Assembly (NCBI GenBank): GCA_963821025.1
Contig: CAWGCG010000003.1
Coordinates: forward strand, 682,001 to 746,000
Source: WHSW01 sp963821025
Lineage (GTDB): Bacteria; Actinomycetota; Thermoleophilia; Solirubrobacterales; 70-9
Direction of reading: 5' to 3'
Length of the DNA stretch: 64,000 nt
The translations under genes were made by a program, and so were the position numbers. Shown here in pieces: positions 17,311 to 27,031 of this stretch (within the stretch, counting starts at the first letter, position 1; every line of letters starts with the position of its first letter). The notes beneath the pieces are model-generated. The model did no database searches. It was not told the DNA's origin and saw nothing but the letters and a program-made list of their open reading frames with translations.

Positions 17311-18440
17311 GGTTGCGCTGCCAGGAACGTGATCAGGTCGTCGGCGAGCAGCTCCGGCTGCTCGAGCGCGGCGAAGTGGCCCCCGCGCTCGAACTCGCTC
17401 CAGCGCCGCAGGTCCGCGAGCACCCGCTCGCTCCAGGCGCGCTGCGGGCGCAGCAGCTCGGCGGGAAAGTCAGCGACCGCGGTCGGGACCTCGATCCGCT
17501 CGCCGGGCTGGAGCCGCCAGCGCGATCGCGCTTCGGCGCCGTAGAGTCGCATCGAAGGCGCGATCGTCTCGGTCGCCCAATAGAGGGTGAGGAAGTCGCA
17601 GAGCTGGTCCTTGGAGAAGCTTCGCTCGACCTCGCCGTCGCAGTCCGACCAGCGCCGGTACTTGTCGACCAGCCAGGCAGCGAGCCCGACCGGCGAGTCG
17701 GCGAGCCCGACCGCCAGAGCATCGGGTGCGGCAGCCTGGACGATCAGGTGAAAGCCCTCCCGGATGCGCCAACGACCCGCGGCCTGCGCCCAGTGCTGCT
17801 CGGCCTCGGTCATCGGCGGCTCGCTGAGATCGGCGGGGATCGGCAGCACCCCGGGCGAGTTCAGGTGAAGCGCCACCACCGCATCGGGGTCGTCGAATGC
17901 CATCCGGGCGCCGATGATCGTGCCCCAATCGCCCCCCTGGACCGCGTAGCGCTGATGACCTAGCCCGGCCGACATCAGCTCGCGCAGGGCGCCGGCGACA
18001 GCGGCGACGTTGGCCGGAGGCGAGGGTGCCGCCGAGAAGCCGAACCCGGGCAGCGAGGGCACGATCACCTCGTGGCCGGCCGCAGCCAACGGCTCGATCA
18101 GCTCGAAGAACTCGTGCGGTCCACCGGGCCAGCCGTGGATCAGCAGGACCGGGAGCGCCTGCCCCTCACCGGCTGCGCGCCGGTGAACGTAGTGCAGGCC
18201 GTCGAATCGGCGGTTCGCGAAACGGTTGAAGGCGGCCTCGAGGCGACCCCAGTCATAGGCGTCGGCCCAGTAGGCACAGAGCTCGCGAAGGTAGGCGTAG
18301 TCGCCCCCCAGCTCCCAGCCGATCTCCGCCGGTTGCTCCGGCCAGCGCGCCTCGGCGACCCGGGTCCGCAGCTCGACCCGCGCGCGCTCGGGGATCGCCA
18401 CTTTGTACGCGGCGGGCTCCCCGGGCCTGCCCGAGCTCAC
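17307..18440 (-). CDS. Epoxide hydrolase (EHN domain, alpha/beta hydrolase)
   Basis: This 377-residue protein combines an N-terminal epoxide-hydrolase (EHN) domain (about residues 12-110, with WELGGDYAYLRELCAYW) and an alpha/beta-hydrolase core. The oxyanion motif is HGWPG (102-106) and the nucleophile is D171 in QGGDWGT. The C-terminal FERGGHFAALEQPE contains the catalytic histidine. Such enzymes open epoxides to diols by attack of aspartate. The natural substrate is unknown. It is joined to cinA and the phosphoesterase by 4-base overlaps. Confidence 0.88.
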   Translation of the reverse strand: MSSGRPGEPAAYKVAIPERARVELRTRVAEARWPEQPAEIGWELGGDYAYLRELCAYWADAYDWGRLEAAFNRFANRRFDGLHYVHRRAAGEGQALPVLLIHGWPGGPHEFFELIEPLAAAGHEVIVPSLPGFGFSAAPSPPANVAAVAGALRELMSAGLGHQRYAVQGGDWGTIIGARMAFDDPDAVVALHLNSPGVLPIPADLSEPPMTEAEQHWAQAAGRWRIREGFHLIVQAAAPDALAVGLADSPVGLAAWLVDKYRRWSDCDGEVERSFSKDQLCDFLTLYWATETIAPSMRLYGAEARSRWRLQPGERIEVPTAVADFPAELLRPQRAWSERVLADLRRWSEFERGGHFAALEQPELLADDLITFLAAQP

Positions 18441-19716
18441 AATGGGAACTCCTCGCCGCGCAGGATCCGCCGCAGCAGCTGCATCGTCACCGTGGTCGAG
18501 CGATCGCGGATCTCGGTGCGGTCGCCGGGCATCACCGGGTCACGGGCGATCTCGGCGCCGTCTGCTGTGAGCACGCAAAGACAGACGTAACCGACCGGCT
18601 TCGCCTCGCTGCCGCCCCCCGGACCGGCGATCCCGGTGATCGCCGCCGCGACGTCGGCATCGAAGCGCTCGAGCGCGCCCTCGGCCATCGCCCTGGCGAC
18701 CTCGAGCGAAACCGCGCCACGGGCCTCGATCAGCTCCGGGGCGACCCCCAGCAGCCGCTCCTTGGCCAGATTCGAGTAGGAGACGACCCCGCCGGCAACG
18801 TACTCCGAGGCCCCCGGCGGCTCGGTCAGGCGCGCGGCCAAAAGGCCACCGGTGCAGGACTCGGCGACGCCGATCCGCCGGCCGGCGAGCAGCGCCGCGA
18901 CCTGCTCGTCGATGGTCGAGCCGTCGCGGCTGAACAGGTAGCGGGAGTGGCGATCGATGATCCCCTCGACCAGCTGTTCGCGAACCACCTCGGCCCCGGC
19001 GCGGTGGCGGACCTCGACCTCGAGCTCGCCGCGGCGCAGGCAGGTCGTGATCTCGAGCGGCGCCAGGTCGACCGTCGCTCCGATCTCGCGCAGGGACTTG
19101 GCGATTTCGGACTCAGGGATCCCGAACAGCCGCAGGGTGACGCCGAGGTAAGGCTCGGCTCGCTCGAGCACAGCGCGGGCGCCGGCCGTCGCCAGTGCCT
19201 CCCCCACATCTCGTGCAACTCCCGCGGCGGCCCCGGCAAGACGATCACCGTCGGCCCGCTCTCGGTCGCGACGACGAGCCCGGGCGCGGTCCCGGCCGGG
19301 TCGATCACCTCGGCCCCGGCGGGGACCATCGCCTGCTTTCGCGTCGATGCCTCCAGGCCGCGGGGTCGAAGTGCATCCGAGTGCGGGCGAAGCCGGAGAC
19401 GATCTGCGCGATTCGCTCGCGCATCGGCTCGTCGAGGACCATCTCGACCCCGGCGAAGCGCGCGACGATCTCCGCGGTGAGATCGTCGGCGGTCGGCCCG
19501 AGACCGCCGCTGGTAACGATCAGATCGCAGCCCTGGGCGCTGATCGAGCGTAGGCCGGCCTCGAGGTCGCCGGGCCGATCGGCGACCACGAGGATCTGGG
19601 CGACCTCGATCCCGAGCTCGCCGAGGCGCTGCGAGATCCAGGGGCCGTTGCGGTCGGTGATCCGCGCGGTGATCACCTCCGTCCCGGTGACCAGGATCCC
19701 GCGCGCTGATGCTCAT
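18437..19716 (-). pseudogene. cinA: cinA (nicotinamide-nucleotide amidohydrolase / competence-damage protein), three frame breaks
   Basis: CinA joins an N-terminal MoaB-like/ADP-ribose pyrophosphatase domain to a C-terminal PncC deamidase that recycles NMN. All parts are recognisable but in different frames. The ATG at 19716 (overlapping the previous stop) reads MSISAR, then VTGTEVITARITDRNGPW continues in another frame (break near 19700). TRKQAMVPAGAEVIDP lies in a third position (break near 19355). GEALATAG onward, including AESCTGGLLAARLTEPPGAS, follows a break near 19200 at a run of five G. Sequence on both sides of each break is conserved. Single-base sequence errors are therefore plausible, and real inactivation is the alternative. 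Confidence 0.8.
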
Positions 19717-20507
19717 GGGCAACGCTCGCCCGGAGCGCGCAGCGGGTCGACCCGCCGCGGCGGGGTGATCGCATAGGCCGCCGGCCCGCTCGCGCCCGGC
19801 AGCGCCCGTGCCTCGCCCCCAAGCTCCAGCTTGAACTGATCGTTGGCGAAGCCCTTCGGGAAGCGCAGCTCGAACGCCTTGCGCTCGAACGCCTCCTCGG
19901 CGCCGGCGGCGAGCACCTGACCGTCGATCAGCGCTCCCCCGCCGCCTCCCAGCAGGCAGACCTCGACCGGCTCGGCGACCGACAGCCTCAGCGACACGGT
20001 CTCGGCCCGATCGCCCGAAGCCCGGTGCCCGCCAGCGCCATCGCCACGCCCCGGACCGCCATTGCGACCGCCGCCGGCGTCCTCGCCATCCCCGTCGCCG
20101 CCGGCGACGATCGCGATGACGACCAGGATCGCGATGACCGCCGCCGCCAGCGCGAGCGCCACCGGGAGCCGGGCCCGGGACGTGGGCTCGGCCGCACGCT
20201 CGCCGACGGGGCCGCGCGATTGGCGAGTGAGTGGATACCCGGCGGGCGCCCCCGGCTCGACCTGGCGGCGAAACTCGTCGGCCAGCGCCTCGGCATCGAG
20301 GCCCAGCAGCTGCGCGTAGGTCCGCAGAAAGCCCTTCGCGTAAGCGTTGCTGGGCAGCTGGTCCCACTGCTCGTCCTCGAGCGCCTGCAGGTACTTGAGC
20401 CGGATCTTGGTCCGCTCCTCGACCGTGCGCAGGTCGAGTCCGGCGCGCTCGCGCGCGTTCGCGAGCACCATCCCGATCCGCATCTCACCGCCGGGCTCAC
20501 CTTCCAT
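19713..20507 (-). CDS. RodZ-like helix-turn-helix membrane protein
   Basis: This 264-residue protein has an N-terminal Cro/C1-like helix-turn-helix of the HTH_25 type (about residues 10-75, with LANARERAGLDLRTVEERTKI and YAKGFLRTYAQLLGLD). A transmembrane helix follows (about 114-136), then a Gly-rich spacer and a small C-terminal beta domain (DUF4115-like). This is the RodZ architecture. RodZ anchors MreB in rod-shaped bacteria. Actinobacterial relatives without MreB keep the fold with less certain roles. It lies directly upstream of cinA and downstream of ftsK. Confidence 0.8.
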   Translation of the reverse strand: MEGEPGGEMRIGMVLANARERAGLDLRTVEERTKIRLKYLQALEDEQWDQLPSNAYAKGFLRTYAQLLGLDAEALADEFRRQVEPGAPAGYPLTRQSRGPVGERAAEPTSRARLPVALALAAAVIAILVVIAIVAGGDGDGEDAGGGRNGGPGRGDGAGGHRASGDRAETVSLRLSVAEPVEVCLLGGGGGALIDGQVLAAGAEEAFERKAFELRFPKGFANDQFKLELGGEARALPGASGPAAYAITPPRRVDPLRAPGERCP

Positions 20508-20572
20508 CCGAGCCTATTGTCACGACGAGCGCGAGCGTCTGCCGGTGCGCCGGCGGCGCCGAACGCCTTTGC

Positions 20573-23073
20573 TCAGGGCTCGACCGGCTCGAGCTCGGTG
20601 TCGGTGCCGGCGCCGTCGTCCACTTCGATCATCCCGCCGGCCAGCCGCTCGAGCAAGCGCGGGAGCTCCGCCTGAGAGACCAGCACCTGGCGTGGTTTCG
20701 AGCCCTCATAGCCGGAGATGATCCCGCGGCGCTCGAGCATGTCGATCAGGCGCCCGGCGCGCGTGTAGCCGACCCGCAGCCGGCGCTGGATCATCGAGAC
20801 GGAAGCCGTCTCGGACTCGACCACGATTCGCGCAGCGTCGGCCAGCAGGTCGTCCTGGTCGGGCGAGAACTCGCCCTCGGCGGACTCCTCGAGCTCGGGC
20901 TCCTTGGCCTCGAGCAGCTCCTCGTCGAACTCCGGCTCGCCCTGCTTTGCCCAGAACGAGCACACACGCGCGATCTCGTCCTCGGTCACGAAGGCGCCCT
21001 GGATCCGGTTCATCTTCGAGCTGCCGACCGGTCGGAAGAGCATGTCGCCCTGGCCCAACAGGGTCTCGGCTCCGCCGCCGTCGAGGATCACCCGCGAGTC
21101 GACCTGCGAGGCGACCGCGAACGCGATCCGCGAGGGGATGTTGACCTTGATCGTCCCGGTGATCACGTCGGTGGAAGGACGCTGGGTGGCCAGGACGAGG
21201 TGGATTCCGATCGCGCGCGCCTTCTGTGCGAGCCGGATGATCGAGTCCTCGACCTCGGCCGGGGCGACCATCATCAGATCCGCGAGCTCGTCGATGACGC
21301 AGAGGATGTGCGGCAGCGGTGGCTCGCCCGCCTTCTTGCGAGCCCGGTTGAGCTCGATCAGGTTGCGCGCCCGAGCCTCGCTCATCACCGCGTAGCGACT
21401 CTCCATCTCGACGATCAGGTTGGCGAGCACGTTGGCGGCCAGGCGAGGGTTGGTGACCACAGGGGTCAGCAGGTGCGGGATGCGCTCGTAGTGGTTGAGC
21501 TCGACCCGTTTCGGGTCGACCAGGACCATGCGCACCTCGTTCGGCGAGGCATGCATCAGGATCGAGGTGAGGATCGCGTTGATGCATCCCGACTTGCCCG
21601 ACCCGGTGGTGCCGGCGACGAGCACGTGCGGCATCAGCGCCAGGTCGGCGCTCACGGCCTGGCCGGAGACGTCCTTGCCGAGCCAGGCGTGCAACGGCGA
21701 GGCTCCCTTGGGGCGCTCGGCGTAGAGGTCGCCGAGGCGGACCAGGCGGCGGCGCTGGTTCGGGACCTCGACCCCGACCGCCTTCTTGCCCGGGATCGGC
21801 GCCAGGATCCGGATGTCGGTCGATGCGAGCGCGTAGGCGAGATCGTCCTTGAGCTGCGCCACCTTCGAGACCTTGATCCCGGGAGCGAGCTGAAGCTCAT
21901 AGCGGCTCACGTGTGGGCCGCTGACGGTGCCCAGCAGCCGTGCCTCGATCCCGAAATGGCGCAGCGACTCGAGCAGCGCCGAGGAGGTCGCCTCGCGATC
22001 GCGCACGTCTGGCCCCGGGTCCGCCTTGCCCCGCTCGAGCGCCTTCGCCGGCGGCATCCGGTAGGAGATCTCATCGGACGCAGTGACCCCTTCCTTGTGC
22101 CGCCTGATTTCCCATCGGCGTAGTCCCGAGCTCGTCCTTCGCGGCGCCCTCGCCCTCGCCCCTCCCTCTCCCTGCTCCCTGCTCCCTGATACGCGAACTC
22201 ATCCGCCTCCGGCGCCCCCTCGCCCTCCCCCCACTCCGCATCCCCGTCCTCGAGCGCGATCGTCGCCTCCTCGGCCTCCTCGTCGTCGGTCGCAAAGGCT
22301 TCCGTCGTCTGCGCCCGGGTCACGGCGATGTCGGCGCCGGGCGCCTCCGCCCAGAGGTCCTTGGGGCCGTCGGCGCCGCCGCGGCGCGCTCGCACCGCTC
22401 GGCTCACCTCGCGGGTCTGCGAACCCGCCGCTCGCACCGCTCTGCCGGTGGCGCCGAGCATGCCGGCGATCGTGGTCTGGGTCAGCAGCAGAGCGCCCGA
22501 GATCAACAGCAGCAGCGCCAGGATGTGGGCACCGATGCGCTGGAACAGCGTCGCCGCCGACCAGTAGAGCGCCTCGCCGACCGCGCCACCGTGCTCGATC
22601 ATGAATCGCTGGTCGAAGTAGCCCTGGCGGCTCGGACTCTCCGGTCCCAGGCCCGCGGTCTCGGCGGCGAACGCCAGCAACAGCGCCGCGATCACCAGGA
22701 TGCCACCGGCGTTGAGCGCCGAGGGGGCGTTCAGCATCGGTCTGGCGATCAGCACCGCGCCCCCGGCGAACAGAGCCACCGGGACCAGGTAGGTCACCTG
22801 CCCGGCTGCGTTCTCGAGGCCGGTCTCGAGCCAGGAGCCGACCCGGCCGCCGTCCCAGCCGAGATAGATGACGAAGGCGAGGTAGATCGCCGCCGCGACC
22901 AGCGCCAGCCCGAGCACGTCGAGATGGCGCTGCTCGAGTCCCTCACCGAGCTCGCGCCAGCCGCGGCGCCGCATCGGGCGCACGGCGGGGCGCTTTCGCG
23001 AAGTCGAGCGAGCGCGGGATCGCGCCGGCGTCCGGCGGCCGGCGGTCTCGGGCTTTGACCAGGGAAAGATCAT
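20573..23073 (-). CDS. ftsK: DNA translocase FtsK, with a frameshift in the linker
   Basis: FtsK pumps chromosomal DNA through the division septum. The N-terminal part (from 23073) has four membrane helices (about residues 52-71, 92-112, 121-140, 181-200) and an acidic linker. The C-terminal part, in a different frame up to its stop at 20573, has LERGKADPGPDV, Walker A AGTTGSGKSG, ATQRPSTDVITGTIKVNIPSRIAF and the winged-helix gamma domain MIQRRLRVGYTRAGRLIDMLERRGI. The frame changes in the linker between about 22075 and 22190, next to a 7-bp repeat array. The break may be a sequence error, or it may mark a repeat insertion. Confidence 0.9.
22168..22188. repeat. Heptamer array, three CTCCCTG units, inside ftsK
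   Basis: Three perfect CTCCCTG heptamers stand in the linker-coding part of ftsK, flanked by degenerate units. On the coding strand they read as CAGGGAG repeats and encode QGAGSRERE. The same heptamers occur at 56048-56089 in the carB tail. The ftsK frame is broken close by. Confidence 0.75.
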
Positions 23074-23204
23074 GCTCAGGGCGAAGCGCGCGGACGCCCG
23101 CTCCGTGCCTGGAGGTTCGACGGGCGCGCACGGTCCCCTGCGAGGCCCTAAACGCGTAGTAAATATCCGGGTTCCCGGGGCTTGGCGGCTCTACTCTCTT
23201 GGTC
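23074..23204. promoter_or_regulatory. Divergent promoter region, ftsK / response regulator
   Basis: About 130 bases separate the divergent starts of ftsK and the response regulator. The segment around 23155-23168 (CGTAGTAAATATCC) is the most AT-rich stretch nearby and is the likely promoter zone. For the regulator, a TACTCT box (23192-23197) ends seven bases before ATG 23205, as in leaderless transcripts. No clear -35 was found for either direction. Confidence 0.4.
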
Positions 23205-23900
23205 ATGGTCAGCGGCGATGGCGTTTCGGGGCGTGTGCTCGTGGTCGAGGACGATGATGCGATCGCCGATGTACTGCGCCGGACCCTGCGCCAGGAGGGT
23301 CATCAGGTGCGGTCCTCGGCGGACGGGATCGAGGCTCTGCGGGCGGCCGAGGAGTTCGTACCCGACGTCGTCGTGCTCGATCTCGGTCTGCCCGGTCTCG
23401 ACGGGGTCGAGGTCTGCCGGCGCCTGCGCGCCGACTCCGACGTACCGATCCTGATCCTGACCGCGCGTTCGGACCTCGACGATCGGGTCGAGGGCCTCGA
23501 CTCGGGCGCCGACGACTACCTGGTGAAGCCGTTCGAGCGCCAGGAGCTGCTCGCGCGGATGCGGGCGCTGATGCGTCGCAGGCCCCCGCGTGGCAGCGCC
23601 GCGCTCGTTGTCGGTGACCTGCGGCTCAACCCCGACACTCGCGAGGTCGTCCGCGGCGAGCGCCAGATCGAGCTCACCAACCGGGAGTTCGAGCTGCTCG
23701 AGTACCTGATGCGCAACGAGCGCCTGGTCGTCTCGCGCGAGCGGCTGCTGGAGGAGGTCTGGGGCTATGACCCGATGGCGCTGACCAACACGATCGACGT
23801 CTTCATCTCGAACCTGCGCCGCAAGCTCGAGGAGGGCGAGGAGCCCCGTCTACTGCACACGCAGCGGGGCGCCGGGTACGTGTTGCGCGCGCCGCGGTGA
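23205..23900 (+). CDS. Two-component response regulator, OmpR/PhoB family
   Basis: The protein has an N-terminal receiver domain with the acidic pocket VVEDDD, phospho-acceptor aspartate D59 in VVVLDLGLPG, LTARS and the lysine in DYLVKPF. A C-terminal winged-helix DNA-binding domain follows (ELTNREFELLEYLM through TIDVFISNLRRKLE and GAGYVLRAPR). ATG 23205 is preferred. A TTG at 23199 would add two residues, and neither has a ribosome site. The gene overlaps the histidine kinase by four bases, forming a classical pair. The signal sensed is unknown. Confidence 0.93.
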   Translation: MVSGDGVSGRVLVVEDDDAIADVLRRTLRQEGHQVRSSADGIEALRAAEEFVPDVVVLDLGLPGLDGVEVCRRLRADSDVPILILTARSDLDDRVEGLDSGADDYLVKPFERQELLARMRALMRRRPPRGSAALVVGDLRLNPDTREVVRGERQIELTNREFELLEYLMRNERLVVSRERLLEEVWGYDPMALTNTIDVFISNLRRKLEEGEEPRLLHTQRGAGYVLRAPR

Positions 23901-25304
23901 GCGGGTTGTTTCGCCACTGGCCGGTGCGCTGGCGGATCGCCGGAGTCTCGGCCGGCCTCACCCTGCTGATCCTGCTCGGCTTCGCCCTGATCGTCGGCCG
24001 CCTGGCGACCGACAAGCTCAAGGGTGACTTCGAGGATGAGCTCCAGAACACGGTCAACCAGCTCGCGATCGAGCTCCAGCTCGATGATCAGCGCAACTTC
24101 TTCCGCAACACGGTGATGGCCGGCGAAGGCGAGGTGCGGATCGTCGATTCGGCCGGCGACCCGCTCCCGGTCTTTTCGTCCGGCGCTGACCTCGGCCCGC
24201 CGCAGCTGTCTGAGACGGTCGAGGTCGGCAACTTCGAGGTCGCCTCTCAGCGAGTCTTCACCAGCGAGACCGGGGTGCCCTATTTCGTCCAGTACGCAAA
24301 GACGCGGGCGTCGCTGGACGCGACCACCGACCGCGTCTGGCTGCTGCTCGCCGGAGGGGTCCTCGGAGGTTCCGTTCTCGCGCTGCTCGCCGGTCTCGCC
24401 GTCGCCGGCCGGGCGATGCGCCCGATCGCCGGGCTGACCTCCGCCGCGCGCGAGATCGCGATGACCCGCGACCCCTCGAAGCGCCTGCCGACCCCCGACA
24501 CCGACGATGAGGTCGCCGAGCTCGCCCGCACGCTCGATCAGATGCTGCGCCAGCTCGACGCCGCCCGGGCCGAGACCCAGACCATGATCCAGGCCCAGCG
24601 CGATTTCGTCGCCGACGCCTCGCACGAGCTGCGCACGCCGCTGACCAGCATCCTCGCCAACCTCGAGCTGCTCGAGGCGAGCCTCGCAGCCCGCGACGCC
24701 GACCCCGAGGAGGAGGAGATCGTCGCCGGCGCGCTCGGCTCTTCGCGGCGGATGCGCCGCCTGGTCTCCGATCTGCTCTTGCTGGCGCGTGCCGATGCCG
24801 GGCGCTGCGGGGCCACGACGAAGATGCGATCTGGGCGAGGTCGTGAACGCGGCGATCGCCGAAGTCCGCCCGGTCGCCGCCGGGCACGAGCTCAGCTCGG
24901 AGGACCACGACTCGGTCGCGGTCGAGGGCAATCCCGACGACCTCCATCGCCTCGTCGTCAACCTGGTCGAGAACGCGGTGCGCCATACGCCGCCGGGGAC
25001 CCATGTGCGCGTCGCCCTCAGCCGTGCCGACGGTGACGCGGTGATCGAGGTCGTCGACGATGGCCCCGGGATCCCCGACGAGGTCGGCGAGCAGATTTTC
25101 GCCCGCTTCGTCCGCGGCGGCGGGCCGGGGGATCTCTCCAGCGACTCCGGGACCGGTTTGGGGTTGGCGATCGTCCGGGCGGTCGCCGGGTCGCACGGCG
25201 GCGAGGTCCGCCTCGACCGCTCGTTCGGCGGTGGAGCTCGGTTCGTCGTCCGCCTGCCGCTCGATCGGCGGACGCTTGAGCAGGAGCCGGCGCCGGTCGG
25301 TTGA
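23897..25304 (+). CDS. Sensor histidine kinase, with one frameshift
   Basis: A membrane histidine kinase partnering the upstream regulator. It has a first transmembrane helix (about residues 13-34), an extracytoplasmic region, a second helix (LLLAGGVLGGSVLALLAGLAVA), a HAMP domain, HisKA with the phosphorylated His in DFVADASHELRTPLTS, and HATPase_c with NLVENAVRHTPP (N box), DDGPGIPDE and GTGLGLAIVRAVAGSHGGE. Between about 24795 and 24815 the frame shifts from LLARADAGR to PRRRCDLGEVV, so the ATPase domain is one base out of register. The surrounding protein is conserved, so a single-base error or a recent mutation is likely. The start is GTG 23897. Confidence 0.88.
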
Positions 25305-25437
25305 GGTTTTAGCGGCCCTTTACAACCGCGACTACTCTGAGCCTACGGACGAGACACCCGCCCGTCCGAGGCGTCCCCCGACAAAAGCGCCTCGATGGGC
25401 GACACGATTGGCCAGCACTCTGGTTCTGTCCAATCGC

Positions 25438-25476
25438 GGCCCGCCGGGTCCTCCCCTCCCTGAGACCCGGCGGGCC
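25438..25476. terminator. Strong hairpin in the convergent histidine kinase / metallopeptidase gap
   Basis: The 230 bases between 25304 and 25535 hold no gene. They contain a perfect 13-bp stem, GGCCCGCCGGGTC (25438-25450) and GACCCGGCGGGCC (25464-25476), with a 13-base loop. There is no T-run on either side. Its place between convergent genes makes a bidirectional terminator the best reading. Confidence 0.65.
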
Positions 25477-25534
25477 AACTCTTGACGTCTTGCGCCTTAC
25501 AGGTGACTCGGTCCTTGAGCGTGCCAGGTATCCC

Positions 25535-27031
25535 TCAGCACCCCGAGCGCTTGCACAGCCTGCGCTTGATCATCTCGGCCTCGATCGCGGCGGCGTGGGC
25601 GCCGGCGTAGAGCAGCCGATCGGCGGCGATCAAAGCGCGGGCGGCGTCGACAAACCCGGAGCGCTTGGCGAGCATGAAGTGAGACTCGAGAACGACCCGG
25701 TCCATCACCGAGAGCCCGGCCGGATCGTTGCCGAGCACCCCGCGCAGTGCGAGCAGGGCGCTCGACCAGACCTCGCCGGTGCAGTGGATGTCGCGCCTGC
25801 ACTTGCGGTGCGCCTGCTTCAGTGTCAGCGTCCGGTCCGCCCGACGCCCGCAGCCGCTCTTCGTATAGGAGATCCCGTCCCAGTCGAAGATGCAGGCGTC
25901 GGCCTCCGCGTCACCGCCGGTGGTCAGCGCCGACATCGCGGCGGCGAGGTAATCGCCGAAGCCCTCGCCGATCGACCCGGCGCCGAACGAGCGCCCGAAG
26001 CCGTGCACGGCCTGGTCCTGCAGCGAATGGCCGTACTCGTGGACGATCACGTCGGCGTCCTCGGCGTCGTCGACGCCGCCGGTGCCGAGCGTCATCGAGT
26101 GGGTCAGCGACGAGAAGTAGGAGTTGTCGACGCGGATCCCGTTGGCGCGCACCCGCTGCGGCTTGAGGCGCAGCCGCCGGGAGAGCCCCAGCGAGTCGAC
26201 GTAGGCGCGGGTGCGGTCGATGTGGAAGTAGGCCATCACCGCCTCGAAGCGCTCGTCTGAGCGGGTCAGGTCGGTGAAGTCGAGGCTCGGGCGGCAGACC
26301 GGCTTCGCCCGCTTGCCCAGGCGCGCCTCGACGTAGGTGCCGACGAGACAGCCGTTCGGACTCGTGATCCGCTCGAGCGTCACCGGTATCCGCAGCGCGG
26401 TCAGGGCCGCGGAGTCGCGATCCTTGGCGTCGATCAGGCCTTCGCGGCTGCCCTGAGTGACGACCGGATTGGGCACGAAGACGGCGGCCGCCCCGGTCGC
26501 CTGGTGCAGCAGGTCGCGGCTTCGGATGACGCCCGCGGTGCGAGCGTCGAGCGTGACCGAGAAGTCGCCCAGCGGCCGTGCCGCAGGGACCGAGACCTGC
26601 CAGGCCAAGAGCCCGCTCTCGGCGTCGACCCCCAGCCGCGCCCGGACCGGAGCGCGCAGCGCGTCCGCGCCGACGGCGGCGATCGCCGCCCGCGTCGCCG
26701 CGGCGCTGCCGATCCCGGGCTCGCCCGCCGGCGCGCGCAGGTTCGCATCGGTGGTGTCGGTGACCAGGATCGGCCGGGCTCGATCCGGGATCGCGACCAC
26801 CGCCTCGGCGTCGAAGACCTCGAGGCCGGCGACTCGCTGTTCGAAGCGCCGGATCACGCCGCCTCCCGGGACCGCGATTCGACCGGCGGCCGCCAGCTCG
26901 CCGACCGGCGCCTCGGCGCGCGCGAGGCTCGCGTCGAGGCGCTCGGCCGCGGGTGCGGGCACGGCGAACACCGCGGTTCCGACTACGGCGAGCGCCAGCG
27001 CCAGGGAGTGCCGGCGGCGCCGCGCGTTCAT
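25535..27031 (-). CDS. Secreted zinc metallopeptidase (thermolysin/fungalysin-like)
   Basis: This 498-residue protein begins with a signal peptide (basic MNARRRRH, then LALALAVVGTAVFA and an AxA site near residue 29), so it is exported. The N-terminal part (about 30-200) resembles a fungalysin/thermolysin propeptide. The catalytic part has HEYGHSLQD (HExxH, H331 and H335) with a downstream glutamate in GEGFGDYLA (E356), the gluzincin arrangement. Cysteines cluster near the C-terminus, suggesting disulfides. It overlaps rnj by four bases. The target proteins are unknown. Confidence 0.82.
   Translation of the reverse strand: MNARRRRHSLALALAVVGTAVFAVPAPAAERLDASLARAEAPVGELAAAGRIAVPGGGVIRRFEQRVAGLEVFDAEAVVAIPDRARPILVTDTTDANLRAPAGEPGIGSAAATRAAIAAVGADALRAPVRARLGVDAESGLLAWQVSVPAARPLGDFSVTLDARTAGVIRSRDLLHQATGAAAVFVPNPVVTQGSREGLIDAKDRDSAALTALRIPVTLERITSPNGCLVGTYVEARLGKRAKPVCRPSLDFTDLTRSDERFEAVMAYFHIDRTRAYVDSLGLSRRLRLKPQRVRANGIRVDNSYFSSLTHSMTLGTGGVDDAEDADVIVHEYGHSLQDQAVHGFGRSFGAGSIGEGFGDYLAAAMSALTTGGDAEADACIFDWDGISYTKSGCGRRADRTLTLKQAHRKCRRDIHCTGEVWSSALLALRGVLGNDPAGLSVMDRVVLESHFMLAKRSGFVDAARALIAADRLLYAGAHAAAIEAEMIKRRLCKRSGC

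Noticed and set aside
22943..23206. Minus-strand frame MTKRVEPPSPGNPDIYYAF through the ftsK promoter region
   Set aside because: No homology. It overlaps the ftsK start and the divergent promoter, and its second half is a shadow of ftsK.
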